Of a stretch of 64,000 nt of DNA, positions 1 through 12,296 are shown piece by piece. Positions within the stretch are counted from its first letter, which is position 1; each line of letters opens with the position of its first letter. The DNA lies in contig JAHRBC010000002.1 of NCBI GenBank assembly GCA_022702545.1, positions 4,836,001-4,900,000 of the forward strand, in the 5' to 3' direction. Both the position numbers and the translations under genes were made by a program. The stretch is from Phycomyces nitens (Eukaryota > Mucoromycota > Mucoromycetes > Mucorales > Phycomycetaceae). The notes beneath the pieces are model-generated. The model was not told where the DNA came from. It saw only the letters and a program-made list of their open reading frames with translations, and did not search any database.

Positions 1-2
1 CA

Positions 3-179
3 GCGCAGAGAAGGTCTCGAGAGATTCCTGCAAATGTGAGTCTTGCTAAATCCTATTCGAGTGTGTCTAATTTGGTTGGACTTAGTGTGGCTGGCCATCC
101 GTTGTTGCAAACCGGCAGCAAGGTGTTGGCTGCATTTATCCAGGATCCCAACTTTTCGCGTGATAATTATCACTATTAA
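3..179 (+). CDS. C-terminal end of an unidentified protein (5' end outside window)
   Basis: An open frame enters from the left edge and runs for 58 codons to a TAA. The peptide ends in [14 protein letters not shown] and includes [10 protein letters not shown]. The codon choice looks coding and the frame is uninterrupted, so this is probably the last exon of a plus-strand gene that begins outside the window. I do not recognise the family from this fragment, and it has no catalytic motif or membrane segment. The stop lies about 370 bp upstream of the acyl carrier protein gene on the same strand. Confidence 0.5.
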   Translation, partial: AQRRSREIPANVSLAKSYSSVSNLVGLSVAGHPLLQTGSKVLAAFIQDPNFSRDNYHY

Positions 180-551
180 CCTGTTTATATATATATAAAA
201 AAGAGAAGGGCTTACAATACAAATTACGAGCCAAGATGATATAGTTGATAGCAGAAACACACACATATATATATGTATATGTATATATATTCTCCAAGAT
301 AATAAAGGTGGTGGCAAATTCATATAAAAAACAAAACAATAATAATAATAATATCAATCATTGTCAATTGTCGATTTTCATGCTGATTGCAAACAATTAG
401 CCCTTGGTTTCTTTTTTTTTTTAATTTTCCTAGTCCTGACTCCAATCTGTCTAATATGGAAATATGAAATTCATGACGTCGAATTCCATTGTAGGTGTGT
501 AGCCCAAAACCCTTGAAAGAAACCCGCCATTCTTTACTCTTTCTCATCATC
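180..551. promoter_or_regulatory. Intergenic spacer, presumed promoter of the ACP gene
   Basis: AT-rich spacer with two TA/CA dinucleotide tracts near 188-200 and 258-292, an AAT run near 338-352 and a T-rich tract near 411-424. A CT-rich stretch just before the ATG at 552 looks like a leader. No gene is visible here. Confidence 0.4.
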
Positions 552-954
552 ATGTTTTTCCGTCCCAACGTAATCTCCTCTGTCTCCAAGGCTGCAACTC
601 AACAGTACGCCTGCCGCACTGTCCTGAGAGCAAGCCCAGTTATCGTCAGCCGCTTCTACTCTGTCCCACGAGATAAAGTTGAATCGCGCGTGTTGGATAT
701 CGTAAAGGGATTCCAAAAGGTCGACGACACAAAGGTATTTATTGATTGGTGTGGCTAGTTGTCTAATACTTGTCTAGGTCACCCTGTCCTCCAACTTCAT
801 CAAAGACCTTGGACTCGACAGCCTGGACACTGTCGAGGTCGTCATGGCAATTGAAGAGGAGTTCTCTGTCGAAATCCCCGATAAAGACGCGGATGCTATC
901 AAGACTGTCCAAGAAGCTGTAGATTACATTGCCAAGCGCGATGATGCTCAATAG
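552..954 (+). CDS. ACP1: Mitochondrial acyl carrier protein (complex I ACP / NDUFAB1)
   Basis: Two exons, 552-734 and 778-954, give 119 residues. ACP carries acyl chains on a 4'-phosphopantetheine arm for mitochondrial type II fatty acid synthesis and lipoate production; in many eukaryotes it is also a complex I subunit and a cofactor of the iron-sulfur assembly and LYR-protein systems. The first 45 residues or so are rich in Arg, Ser and Ala and lack acidic residues, as in a matrix targeting peptide. The ACP fold follows, with the canonical DSL site ([13 protein letters not shown]) and Ser76 as the attachment residue, then [10 protein letters not shown]. The intron is phase 0 (GTATTT...TCTAG), and removing it joins DDTK to [12 protein letters not shown] as in the family. 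The start is the ATG that begins MFFRPNV; the frame is open further upstream but has no better start. It faces the COPI gamma gene tail to tail. Confidence 0.95.
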
Positions 955-1356
955 AAGAAGAAACAAGCGAATCAATCAATATACATATATATTTGCACTT
1001 GAAATTACAGCCAAACCAGCAATAGTGAAATGGACAATACATATATACATACATATATATATGCACTGGGATTTTTATTTTATTATTATTTTGATCGAAA
1101 CATAAACTTTGGCACCTTTAGATATCATATATATAAAAGAGTAATGAGATAGATATCGTCTGGTATTTTATTGTGTAGGTTAAGCCAGAATGGATAGATT
1201 CATACGGATATTTTCTTTTGCAATCATGCAAGATGTATAATTTTTCATTCTAAATGGGCTTTGCCAACATTTAAATATAAATACGGGCATAAGATATCTG
1301 TATATTTGTTTACATTTTCACACTTTCTCTCTCTCTCTCTCTTTCTTCAAAGCTTT
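955..1356. other. Convergent intergenic spacer between ACP and COPI gamma
   Basis: AT-rich spacer holding the 3' ends of two converging genes. It has TA repeats near 980-990 and 1041-1062 and a CT run at 1326-1343 beside the gamma-COP stop. No ORF of interest is seen. Confidence 0.5.
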
Positions 1357-4300
1357 CTAAGCAATGGCCGACAGAACAATCTGTGCCACTTCTGGATCTT
1401 GACTTCTAACAGTGAGCTCAAATGCAACACCAGTTGTGCTGTTAAAGGTCATTCTACACCGTGCAACCACCTTTGCACCGCCCAAAAAGGTTCCTGCCAG
1501 AATCAACACATGTGTCTTTGCACTCTGTGGAAGCGCAGTGTCATCCATGGCTTGCATGCCCAGCAGGTCAGTAATGGCCACACAGGCAGCTACGAAAAAG
1601 AAAAAGAAAACATCCAACAATAAGCATATAAACATATATAATAATAATCCCTAAACATTGTGTCTTTTTTTTACCTTTGAGACTAGGGGCCTTGTCCTTA
1701 TCCAACCCAAAGGTCTCGGTAGCCTCGTTCTCAGCCAGGAGTTCCCATTCCTCTTCAAAGTTGGAGATGTAACGAGGACGCATATAATCGCTCGTCAACA
1801 CCTCGATATCCTCAACCTGGTATTCATCCTCATAGCCCTCTGCGTCAGGCTCGCCAGTGCTAGGGTCACAATCCTTGATCACAAACTGGATGGTGTTTGT
1901 GAATGTCACTAGAAAAGACTCTCATCAGCACAAAACCACAAAACCCCAACCCCAACCCCAACCATCATCATCATATATTATTGCTTTGACTTACCAACTG
2001 GGAAGTCGGCAGGATCTTCCTTTTCGAATGCAACGTAAATCACACCAGGAACACTGTACTCGAGCTTAAGGGCAGGGATCTCTACGACCTTGACCAGACC
2101 ACAGTCATCGATATCAGGCTGCATCATCATACCCACATTCTCCAACATCTGGTCGTTCAAGGTGTTGGTGCAGTTGAACTGGAACACAATATGGTTCTCA
2201 AAGGTGTGCTTGACACAATGGACCACATACTCGGTCTCGCTCTCGGTAAGTTCAACAGGCTTGCTCGAGCTCTTGAATAGAGGTCCAAAGCTGGCAAACT
2301 CTGGGATCATGGCCAATTTCTCGGCATACAAAGCCTGCTGGTCAAAGCTAGAGACGTTGGAAGAAGAGCCGGTGGCAGGAGTAGGAGTTCCGGTGCGAGC
2401 AGAAGCACTTGCTGTGGAAATGAGAGGAGTAGAGGCAGTATCCTGGGAACGAAGACCTGCGAAACAACAGTTAGTACCAGATAATATAATGGTTCTGGAT
2501 CACTTACGACGTCTTTCTTCATCCTCTTGGGTCTTGCTGATGACCTGAACACCATCCAGATTGAACTGCTGTTCGTTTCCAAGAGGGCTGTTGACGTATT
2601 CAACCAACTGACGCTCCAGGGTAGGAAGAGCATAGGTAGAGTCTAGAAAGATGTTTATTTTGAGATCAAGGCTGTTGTTTTTTTTTTTTTGGGACAACTT
2701 ACTGTCGTTCAAGAGTCGCTTGGCACTATTCTCATTGCCCATGATAGCAAGGTAGAGAGTGGCACGATCACGAACCTCATCATCAGTGTCATCCAAACAT
2801 CTTTAGATTTGGTACAAACAACAATTGTCAATAAAGTGTGAAATAATATGGCACAGACTCACCTTGTCAACAAGATGTGGACACTCTTCTTTACCAAGGG
2901 ATCCTCAACATTTGCACCAAACTTGGCCAGTGAGCTGACAGCAGCAGCACGGACAATAGAGTTCTCAAGAATGACACGGTTGTAAATATAGCGAATGAAC
3001 TTTGTGGGTGTGCTGGTCTTGGGGCCTTCGACACCCAAGACATGGAGGATACGGACAGACAGCTTGGTGAACTCACAGTCCTCAATAAACTCACAGAGGT
3101 AAGAAAGGGCTAAATACAGATGGGCCAATGTTAAAAAAAGGGGGGTCAAAGGAACAGCCGCTTTATATCCGTTACCTGTATCCTTGCTCTCTGGAATATA
3201 CTTGACCATATCAAACATGGCTTCCACAACAGCCTTTTTAAACTCATAGCCTCCCTCATCACGCAATACGCCACTCAGGAAAGACATCATGACGGCCTGC
3301 TTGGTAGGGAACTTGAGGCAAAGTGATCTAATGGCATCCACAACAATGACCTTGAATTCGTCCGAGATCTCGGACATGAATCCAGTAATCTGCTTCATCA
3401 GACGGTCGACAGAGGCTTCATTGCCGGTCTTGAGAAGGGTGGTGATGGCAAAGGTGGCCACACTACGGTTAGTATCAGTGATCAAGCTCTCCATGTCGAG
3501 ATTGCAGGGAGCAACAGCAGCAGGTTTGGTAAGCGAGAGTCTGTTGAGGATACGAATGGAAGCAAATCTCAGGGTGGGTTTAGGAGATGACAAGAAGAGC
3601 TGCAAGACTAGGGAAAGAAACAGAGGATCGATCAATTGGCTGTTTAATAATTTGCCAAGACCAGTCAAGTATTCTCACCAGAGATTGCAGGGAACAACTC
3701 CTTGGCCGAAGCATCAGGAATCTCGCAAATGGCACGAGCAGCTTCGAGGTTGACCATCTCATTCTTGTGTCTCAAGTATCCTTCCAACAACTCGTATATG
3801 CGTGGTGTAGTTCTGTTTGCAGAAATGTTGATGTATATTTGTCAATACCACCGAGTTTCTTGTTTTATATATATATATATAAACAGGTGCTTACCCAGGA
3901 TCTTCTTCCATGACCTTGCAGGCATAGCGGATCAAGAGACAGACAGCAGCAGGGTTCTTCAAAGGAGTGTTTGCACTTCCAAGAATACCTCCACTACGGG
4001 AACCACCAAAGGTCTGGACAAGCTTGGCAACAGCCATACGGTCATGTTGGCGAATGAGGTATAAGAGACCTAGAGCATGGTACTGTGTGATGCTACTGTT
4101 AGAAGTAATGGGAGGAGATCCATTAGAAGATGCACCGCCAAAGCTAGACATGTAGCTCGAGGCAGTTGATGCGAATCCTGAAGCCTGTTTGGCATGAACG
4201 GCTTCCTGAACCTCATTTGACCAACGCTTGACAATATCCTTGGATACGTGGAAGAGGTGGTAAGATGAGACCAGGGCAGCCGAGGATACTGAAGATGTCT

Positions 4301-5071
4301 TGTCCACAATAGCAGCCTTGAGAATACGTTCGATACCTTGGATCATGGAAGGCTACAAAATTAAAGATGTACATTTGTATATATATTCCACACCCACGCT
4401 ATATATATATATTCTTCTTTTCTTTCTTTCTAATAGCATAATTCACGTATACGTGTATTTATGCGTAAGTTGTATAAAGATCTTACATCCGTAATAAGGC
4501 AAAGAGCACGAATGGCATTAGCCCTGTACACAGTCTCCTGTTTAGACTGGATATCCTTGATGAGCGACTGGGTCACCATGATCACATCCTCGGCTATGCC
4601 AGATAGCTCTTTGATGACCAAGTACATCATTTGTCGCAATGATGTCTAAAAAGGCATAATTGTAAGATGCATTACATTCCTGATTTCCCATTTCAAAGTC
4701 TTTATATATATATATATACTGCATATATCTCTGTCCCCCTCCCGCAAACCTTACATCCTTGGACTGAAACAGCTTAATGACATTAAAGAATAGGTCGGTT
4801 GCTTCCTTGGCAGCGAATGGCTCTCCAAGATAGAGAAGGTAGATGATTTTTGTCAGGAGAAGTCTGCATTTTCTTGCATTGACTGGTGTGGCATTAAACA
4901 CACGGGCTTCTTGGAGCACTGCTGATTTATTGATGTGATAGAAAACACCGACTTCGCCTGCTCATGAAAACAATAAGACCATTGGATCTTCATCTTCTTC
5001 CAACGCGTCGCACAAGTATAGGATTTCAAAAGTACCGTACCGTTGTCTTCGTCTCTTTTGCCGTAGCTCAT
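1357..5071 (-). CDS. SEC21: Coatomer (COPI) subunit gamma, Sec21/COPG
   Basis: Twelve exons, in transcript order: 5041-5071, 4755-4957, 4487-4645, 3895-4352, 3679-3812, 3176-3607, 2863-3109, 2703-2800, 2508-2642, 1995-2456, 1675-1908, 1357-1589. The product is 941 residues; animal gamma-COP is about 874. Gamma-COP belongs to the adaptin-like F subcomplex of COPI, which coats retrograde Golgi-to-ER vesicles and binds Arf1 and dilysine cargo. The N-terminal HEAT/adaptin part carries [22 protein letters not shown] and [20 protein letters not shown]. The C-terminal appendage carries the platform and ends [12 protein letters not shown]...VLSAIA. Every junction keeps phase and restores conserved sequence. 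A Ser/Gly-rich insert of about 37 residues (about 183-219) and a shorter Gly-rich one interrupt the N-terminal solenoid relative to animals. The ATG begins [10 protein letters not shown]; only ten codons sit in exon 1. Confidence 0.95.
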
Positions 5072-6023
5072 GATGAGTGCCGATGAGTAAGATGAGGCTT
5101 ATAAAATATAGATGGGGGGGAAGGGGGAGAAGAAGAGTTTTCTAGAGAAACGAGCAATATCTTGGGATTTTACACGCTTGGAGAGACAAGGATTCTTCTT
5201 TCTCTTTTTTTTTTCTTTGCTTTGCCGGCAGAGATGAAGCTACGTGGTTCAAGCTGAATTGTGGTGTCGAGGGAGCGGGGTGACATGGTTCATGATTTCA
5301 AACAGCGATTCTTGGATCTTGCAAGATATGGATATAACAATAGTGTGTTTGGCAAGACGGTTTCTATGGATTAAGTATATAAGCTGGCCAAGAATACACG
5401 GTCCATAAAAGACTAGGATTTGGCTGCCATGTAATATTGGCATGCTGTCTAAATATTGAGCGTGGCACATACTTGACCGATACTTAACCCTCATTATTCC
5501 CCTTGACAGTCTTTGGCAGGAATAAATTACAAGATCAAAAAGGAATCCTGAAAGGGCAGTGGTAATATATTAACCGAGAAAACAGGCTTTCAAATCTCAC
5601 TTTGCAAAAACAATAAAAAGTTGGCCGAGATTGTCAGTATGTATATTAATCTATTAAACTGCTGGCAAGCGTTATAAATTTAGTGCGACCAAGCCAAAAA
5701 TACAAATCTAAATCCAAATACAAATACAAATCCAAAACTTGGGTTTCCATTACAGAGAATTACATATATTTGATATAATTCTATATATATAATTTGTTTC
5801 AATTTGATCAAAACGAAGGGAAAATAAAGATGCTTTAGGGAACTCTATATCTTTTCATGTCTGATTGGCCAGCAGCAAGCGCGACTTTCAAATACCAGTA
5901 TCTGGGCAGCTCAGATTTCATTTTAAATCAGCGCAAAAAAACACTGGAGAATTTATATGTTATACTGACCGTCACACCCCATTTGGAATTTCTCCCCCCC
6001 CTCTTTTTTATTGTCATTCTAAT
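5072..6023. promoter_or_regulatory. Divergent promoter region between COPI gamma and the Tcd gene
   Basis: About 950 bp shared by two divergent genes. It contains a C-rich/G-rich tract near 5115-5130, pyrimidine tracts near 5194-5217, a degenerate repeat of the ACAAATCCAAAT type near 5701-5740, and a C-run plus T-run just before the Tcd start. No third gene is supported. Confidence 0.4.
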
Positions 6024-7700
6024 ATGTCTGCCGATCGTCTTGTGGAATCTGCCTCGCGTATATTCAACACCAACGACAATGTCGCTCGTCTTACTCTCAC
6101 GGCAGTTGCTGCGTCTCTTCTGACAGCCTCTACCCTTTTATCCTACCAAACAATTCAGCGCAGACGTCGTACACGCGAACTTAAAGCTGAGTTGCGATCA
6201 ATGACCCAGACTACCTACAATGCACCATTCAGTGCCAAGGTTGACCCAATCACGGCCAGACTGTCGCCTGAAGCTCGCATTGAGCAGCAGCTGGTACGAA
6301 ACGCCGAGTTCCTGGGCACAAAGGGCCTGGCCAAAGTACGCGAGTCTTTTGTAGTTGTGGTGGGTGCAGGCGGTGTAGGCTCATGGGCAGCCTTGATGCT
6401 TGTCCGTTCAGGTGTCCAGCGAATCCGGATTATTGATTTTGATCAAGTCACTCTCAGCAGTCTCAATCGTCATGCTGTTGCTACTCTTGAGGACGTCGGA
6501 ACTTCCAAAGTGTCGTCTATCAGGAAACACTTTGAAGCAATTGCACCCTTTGTTAAACTGGATACTCGAGTAGAATTGCTGAGTGCAGAGAATGTGGATG
6601 ACCTATTGTCTGGTAAAATAGCCTTTAGAATCTATACCCTTTATCAATTAGCAAATAACCCGTGCGATGTCTAGGTAACCCTGACTATGTTGTCGATGCC
6701 ATTGACAATATCGAGACCAAGATTGATTTGATAAAGTATTGCCATGAAAAGAACATTAATGTAATCAGTTCCATGGGTGCCGGTGCAAAGGCCGATCCAT
6801 CGCTTATTCAGATTGCAGATATTAGCGAGACGTTTGGTAAGTAATGTCGAGGTAAACAAATGGACTAGATTGACAAGTGTCTTTTAGAGGATCCCCTGGC
6901 ACGCACTGTGCGTCGCAAGTTGAAGAAGCTTGGCATCGAGAATGGTGTTCCAGTTGCATATTCAGCCGAGAAGCCACACCATGTCAAGTTGTTGCCACTA
7001 GGTAAACCAGAATACCAATACCTGAGCCTGCTGGATTGTTAAGACATGTTTTGGGTAGAGGAGGATCGTGTGCAGGAAGCCGATGACTTTGCTGCTCTTC
7101 CGGACTTCCGGTCTCGTATCTTGCCTGTTCTAGGTACACTCCCGAGCATGTTTGGCATGTCCATTGCGACTTATATCATCTTAAAGCTGGCCGAATTCCC
7201 TTCATTTGAACCCTTGTCTATCAAATTGCGTAACGGCATGTATAGTCGAATCCATAGAGACCTCATGATGAATGAAATGAAGCATTATGCAAACAAGTAA
7301 GTTTCAAGGCCCAAACTACCCTTACTCATTTAGAGTGACCAGGATCTGCCCTTTGGATGTCCATGATGTATCGTACATCTTTGAAGAAATGTGGCACGGC
7401 AAGAGTATCTTGTCTGGCCCCAGTGATCGGGTGGCACTTGCACGATGGGACAGATCAAAGCCATTGAGCTACCAGAATACTGTCTGCCTCACAAAGGTCG
7501 AAAGAACTGCTCACGAAGCCTTGCCTCTCGATGCAGATCTATGCAAACACTATGGCAAAGGTAAAGAAACCAAAGATTTATATAGATTTATATAGATGAT
7601 AGATTCTCATCAGAATGGGTTTGTAGATGTATTTGATCGTGTTTGTTCAAAGTTTGATCAAGAGAAACGTCTTCAAAGTCTCTGGGACGATGTTCTATAA
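6024..7700 (+). CDS. TCD1: tRNA threonylcarbamoyladenosine dehydratase (TcdA/Tcd1-Tcd2 family, ThiF fold)
   Basis: Six exons, 6024-6612, 6675-6836, 6888-7001, 7044-7296, 7334-7560 and 7627-7700, give 472 residues. The E1-like family to which this belongs uses ATP to cyclise t6A at position 37 of ANN-decoding tRNAs into the hydantoin form ct6A; yeast Tcd1/Tcd2 sit on the mitochondrial outer membrane. A hydrophobic segment at about residues 22-43 followed by RRRR fits a membrane anchor. The nucleotide-binding loop GAGGVGSW is at 114-121, then IIDFDQVTLSSLNRH (137-150), DAIDN and SSMGAGAKADP. No ubiquitin-E1 catalytic cysteine region is evident. All introns are GT-AG and in phase. The ATG at 6024 is the first in frame, just before MSADRLVES. 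Whether this is the Tcd1 or Tcd2 counterpart cannot be told. Confidence 0.9.
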
Positions 7701-7856
7701 GCAAATAGTATATATGCATGCATATATACATATATATATATATATATAGACTTGAGAGTAATGATGCTAAGCGATAGTATAAAGAAGAATGGTGGTCCTC
7801 TTGTTGAAATAGACATAAAAGATATACATATAGATTTGTATTCAATATCAGTGTAT

Positions 7857-9822
7857 TTAATTTGGTATCTTGTCAATCTCAACTCTGGCTTCTTCCCATG
7901 ATTCTAGATTCTAAACATGCGGTTAGTGGAAGAATTAAAGAGGCCCAAAGGTACCTACCTTTTGACAATAGTTGATATGAATCTTGGCATATGCGATCAG
8001 CATATCACGTAGATCCCTAATCTTCTCTCGCTGGAATCTATCCAAATCAGCCTGTACTTCAATCGAGGCAGCCCCAAGATCCTTGCGAGTGATTTCCAAG
8101 GCTCTTTGAAGCTACAGACACATCTTTGTGAGCTCATGTGGAAGCTCAGTTCTATAAAATTACCAGCTCCATGGCATCCTTGGTCTTTCCGATTTGATTG
8201 TGTCGAGTAGACGCAGGATCAACGTCAATGAGTCCTTGCAATGTGTGTCCTACCGCACTAATCATCTGGACTGGCCCACCCCAGCCTCGAGAACGTCTTC
8301 GAGCAAGAGGTCTGTGATCATTGAGGTAGGGTGATTCTTCCTGTCCAGATTCCTCTCCACTGCCATGTGAGTTGGCTGGCTCGTTTATCTGATCAATGTC
8401 AAGAGCATTTGAACCAATTGTTCGTTCAGTTGTCATTGCATCATGAAGACGGCTGGCTTCACGTTCGATATCTAGTAAGTTTTGAAGGTTCTCTTCTTTG
8501 CTTTTGAGTGAACTCTCTATCAACTCTACTTGAGCATGCTTCATGTGCCTGAAGCGCAAAACTTGTTTGATAGTGTGTGCAAATTGAGAATGTTCTTGGA
8601 TGGGCTCTGCAAAGTCGCCTTCAAGAGCAGTAACCTAGACCGAGATTTAATGCTGGACATCCCTCTTGCTGATTCCTAATCGTTTGACTTACCATCTGGC
8701 CTGTTTCTGTATAGGAAGCATCGACGGCCTGTCCTATTTTCTCAATGGCATTTGCTACTGCGCCAGTCTCATTCAAACTGAACCCATTGTATACTGCCCC
8801 AAGTTCAGCATAGTCATTTGCAAGTTCTGCAAACCCCCCAAAAAAGAAAGAAGAAGATGTTTAGCCCAATGAAAACATATATTGGTACATCTGGGCCATA
8901 TATATATATATCCTCCACTCTACCTCCCAACCGACGGATCACTTTGCGCTGGCTCTTATCGAGGTTGTTGCTCATATAGTTCGCAATACGATATGTGAAC
9001 TTTTCGGATTCTTCGAACCGTGGGTCAGGGTTCTTGAGTGTGTAGGTTGCTGTAGGGGTGGGGATCAAACTGTTTGTCAAGATAGTTTCATATGCAGCAA
9101 TGTCTGGCTGCTTGCTTGCAATGACCTGAAGAGGGTTCTTGGGCAAGTCTGAGAGGGGAGATGAGTGTAAGACATCAGACTAAAGTCTCTCGGGGCTCTT
9201 GTTAGTCTCGATGGTCTGCCCTGGATCTTTCACTCACCCAAGCAACGCCGTTCTCCAGAAACCGATGGAATACATGGTCGTGGCCAAGCTGTGGATGCTT
9301 GGCAACCCGGTTCAAAAAGGTCTGCAGCATACGCTTTCTCTTTTCTACCATTGAAAGATCATCCTTTACTCTGGTCTGAAGGGCTGCATAGTCGACTGGA
9401 TAATATATATGTATATGTATATGTATGTATGTGTTAGTACGATTTGGTTGTGGCTCTGTATATGTACCTATAGAGTGCTTCTCAGGTATTGGTGGCACAA
9501 TCATTGTAGGATGCAATCTGACGAGTGATTTCCGAAGGGACTCGAATTCACTGTACCGATGCTTTGTTTCAGTATCCTATACAGCACAATTTGGATCAAT
9601 TGATGAGAATTGTTCTTGGAATTGCATCCATCGTATAATGAGACAGAGGGTAATAGTTACGCCAATACGGATATTATATGCAAAATAGGATTTCCCGGTA
9701 GGTGTGTCTGATTGCTTCTGAGCACCATTAATAAACACAAATCCATTTGAGCCATGAAGAGCACGATCAATATTGCATTGGCATGGTTGATTGGGATTGT
9801 GTTTGCTTGGGTCGTTACTCAT
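7857..9822 (-). CDS. SNX41: PX-BAR sorting nexin of the Snx41/Atg20 type
   Basis: Eight exons in transcript order: 9661-9822, 9468-9576, 9238-9395, 8924-9179, 8693-8826, 8164-8634, 7959-8111, 7857-7910; 498 residues. Family members bind PI3P through the PX domain and bend membranes through a BAR domain, pair with Snx4, and act in endosome-to-Golgi recycling and selective autophagy. The PX core shows RYSEF at 61-65 (the Arg contacts the lipid) and the PPIPEKH loop at about 82-88. Next comes SDVLHSSPLSDLPKNPLQ, typical after the PX domain in this group, then a helical BAR-like region (about 200-490) rich in Lys, Glu and Leu, with a Ser/Glu/Gly-rich insert containing GSGEESGQEESP. All seven introns are GT-AG and keep phase. 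Snx41 and Atg20 are hard to separate without a tree. The gene converges on the Tcd gene with 156 bp between stops. Confidence 0.88.
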
Positions 9823-10608
9823 GTTGTAAAGGAAGAACAGGAATGATAAAAAAAACCGACAAGGAAATCTTGTTCACGGTAGCCCAGCCGGGTTTGGCAG
9901 AATCCAGATCACGTGTTCCATAGCATTAGCCAATATATAATATGCAAGAGTTGTCATTGTCACTCTTTTAATAACAAAATGGGGCTAATTTGATAGCCAA
10001 GCTAGCTTGTATTTTTTCTTGACCACAAAGGAGCCAGTTTATTGGCCACAAAGATGCGGCCAATGTCATGATAATCAAAAAGGCTTAAAGAGTATGATAT
10101 AATGCTTGAAATGATCAATTTGTTGGTTGGTTGGTTGGTTTATTGGGGGTGGTATCGAAACCCCCCACTTCTTGCTGACCATTCTGTCATTACGCACAAG
10201 AGTAAAAGATACATTTGTAAAAGATCAAGAGTGTGACAAGTATATGGACACTAGGAAAATCATTTCCATCAATTAATTATCGAATTCCAACTGTATTCTA
10301 CAATACAACGACCAGAACCATCATGTATCCTTGTCAGCCATAGGGATCAAAAAGGAGAAATGAGTGTCTAGAGTTTCTGTGTGTGTGTGTGGTTTTTGTA
10401 AAGTACAAAACCAATTACTAACGCTATCCCTATCAACCCCTAATGGTCTCCTTTATGGATGTTCATCAGACACTTTTAGCGTGAATAAAAAGTCTGTGAT
10501 TCCTTGCAGACCTCAGGTGTATCTATCCTTCTTTCTCTCCAAAACATATATTATTATATATTATCATTATTATTATTTTAAAAAAACCACCATTGTTTCT
10601 ACAATATA
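9823..10608. promoter_or_regulatory. Divergent promoter region between sorting nexin and MFS transporter
   Basis: About 785 bp between two divergent starts. It has a short GGTT repeat at 10121-10142 and a TG run near 10377-10392. The ORF-like stretch at 10364-10609 looks like leader sequence rather than a gene. No other gene is supported. Confidence 0.4.
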
Positions 10609-12296
10609 ATGAAGAACAAAATCATAGACGAGGCCCAAGGCGAGACTGTATTTGAGAAATCCGAAGAAGAAAAGGCATATGTCAAGAAGCTCAACTGGAC
10701 CTTTTTACCACTAGTGGGTGCAATTGTGTTTATACAGGTAATAATTAATCAACCTTGGATTCTCTATCAAAACAGCCATCTAATACTGGTTGCCTAGTTC
10801 TGTGACAAAGCATCATTAAGCATTGCAGCTGTTATGGGAATCATGGAAGATGCGAGTCTAACAGGAGAAGAATTCAGTTGGTTAGGATCGATCTTTTACT
10901 TGGGATATCTTCTTTTCCAGGTAAAACAATTGAAATGCACATGAATTCCTTTGATAATGAGTCTATAGTAATCATACATTTACATACATCATATAATTGT
11001 CATTAGCTGCCTAATAACGTGCTTTTGCAAAGAGTTTCCCATGGTCCATACCTGGGCGTGCTTTTGGTTCTGTGGGGAACAGTCATGATCATAACAGCCA
11101 TATGCCACAACTTTGTACAGCTTGCAGTCGCACGTTTCTTTCTTGGCTTATTCGAGGCCGGTACAAATCCTTGTCTGTATATCATTCTTTCGCGTCTGTA
11201 CCGTCGCTCAGAGCAATCGGCCTGCTTTGGGTTCACTACAATTTGCACGGGTCTTGGCATCGTAATCGGCACCGTGGCTTCATTTGGTATTTCATATATG
11301 GATAAAGTGGGAGGATGGCGAGCATGGAGATGGTAAGTCTATGAACGGTTGGAATATCTGGCGTTTGCCTCTCTTTTTTAATAATCTTTTTATAACATTC
11401 TAGGGGATATATTATCTTTGGAGTAGCAACTATTATTCTTGGCGCAATTGTTTTCTTTTTTCTAGTCGATGATCCAAACTCTCCCCTGCTGAGACTTACA
11501 GAAAAACAAAAGCTTATCGTCGAAGAAAGGACGCGCGATAATGCAGTCGTAAAAAGTAGTGAATTTAAATACTACCAGGTGTGGGAAGCTGTCAAAGAGC
11601 CTCGTCTGTGGCTCCTTTCGATAGCTACACTATGCAGCAGTCTTCAAAACGGTGGTCTGATTACATTTAGCACCCAATTCGTTAAAGGACTTGGGTTCTC
11701 TGTAAGTATATTTAATACCACCTCTATATATTCTAATCCTATTCATATATTTCTAGTCCACCCAGTCAATTCTTCTCCAAATCCCTGGAGGACTGGCAGC
11801 TGCACTTGGTGCCTTGGTTGGTGTCTGGATATCTCGAAGGACAAACCAAATGATCTATACCTCCATACTCATGTCATCTATATCCATGGTCGGATGTGTT
11901 CTTTTGGCGACAATCCCTCAGGGTGCTATTAAGCTACTTGGCTACTACATTAGCTGGGCCGTGGCTGGTGCAACTACCCTGGCCCTTACAATCATTTCAA
12001 ATGATGTGTCTGGATATACAAAAAAGATTTGTTACAATGGTATGAACATGGTGTTTTTCACGGTCGGCAACTTTATTGGGCCTCTGATGATGGTGGAGAG
12101 ACAGTCTCCAAGATATGTTGGAGGAATGGTTGGGTTTGCAGCTGCCAATATTGTCACCATACTCTGTATGCTTCTTGTACGAATTCTAATGTCCAGAGAG
12201 AACAAGAAACGTCTGGCAAACGGTCCCTACGAAACCACTGACGTTTACCTCGATAAAACTGACGCAGAAGACAAGAACTTTATATATCGTCTGTGA
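10609..12296 (+). CDS. MFS transporter, Dal5/anion:cation symporter family
   Basis: Five exons, 10609-10737, 10798-10920, 11007-11332, 11404-11701 and 11757-12296, give 471 residues with about 12 predicted membrane segments. Dal5-type carriers (ACS family) import organic anions such as allantoate, ureidosuccinate, nicotinate, pantothenate or biotin-related compounds with protons. A cytoplasmic N-terminus (EKSEEEKAYVKKLNW) leads into helix 1, then FCDKASLSIAAVMGIMED, and the family signature ARFFLGLFEAGTNPCLYIILSRLY. The second half opens with an unusually short cytoplasmic loop. All introns are GT-AG and keep phase. The ATG at 10609 follows a short A-rich leader. The substrate cannot be read from sequence; a nitrogen-source or vitamin role is an inference from the family. 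Confidence 0.88.

Noticed and set aside
10364..10609. 81-codon ORF before the transporter
   Set aside because: Overlaps the transporter leader, ends at its ATG, and has no domain.
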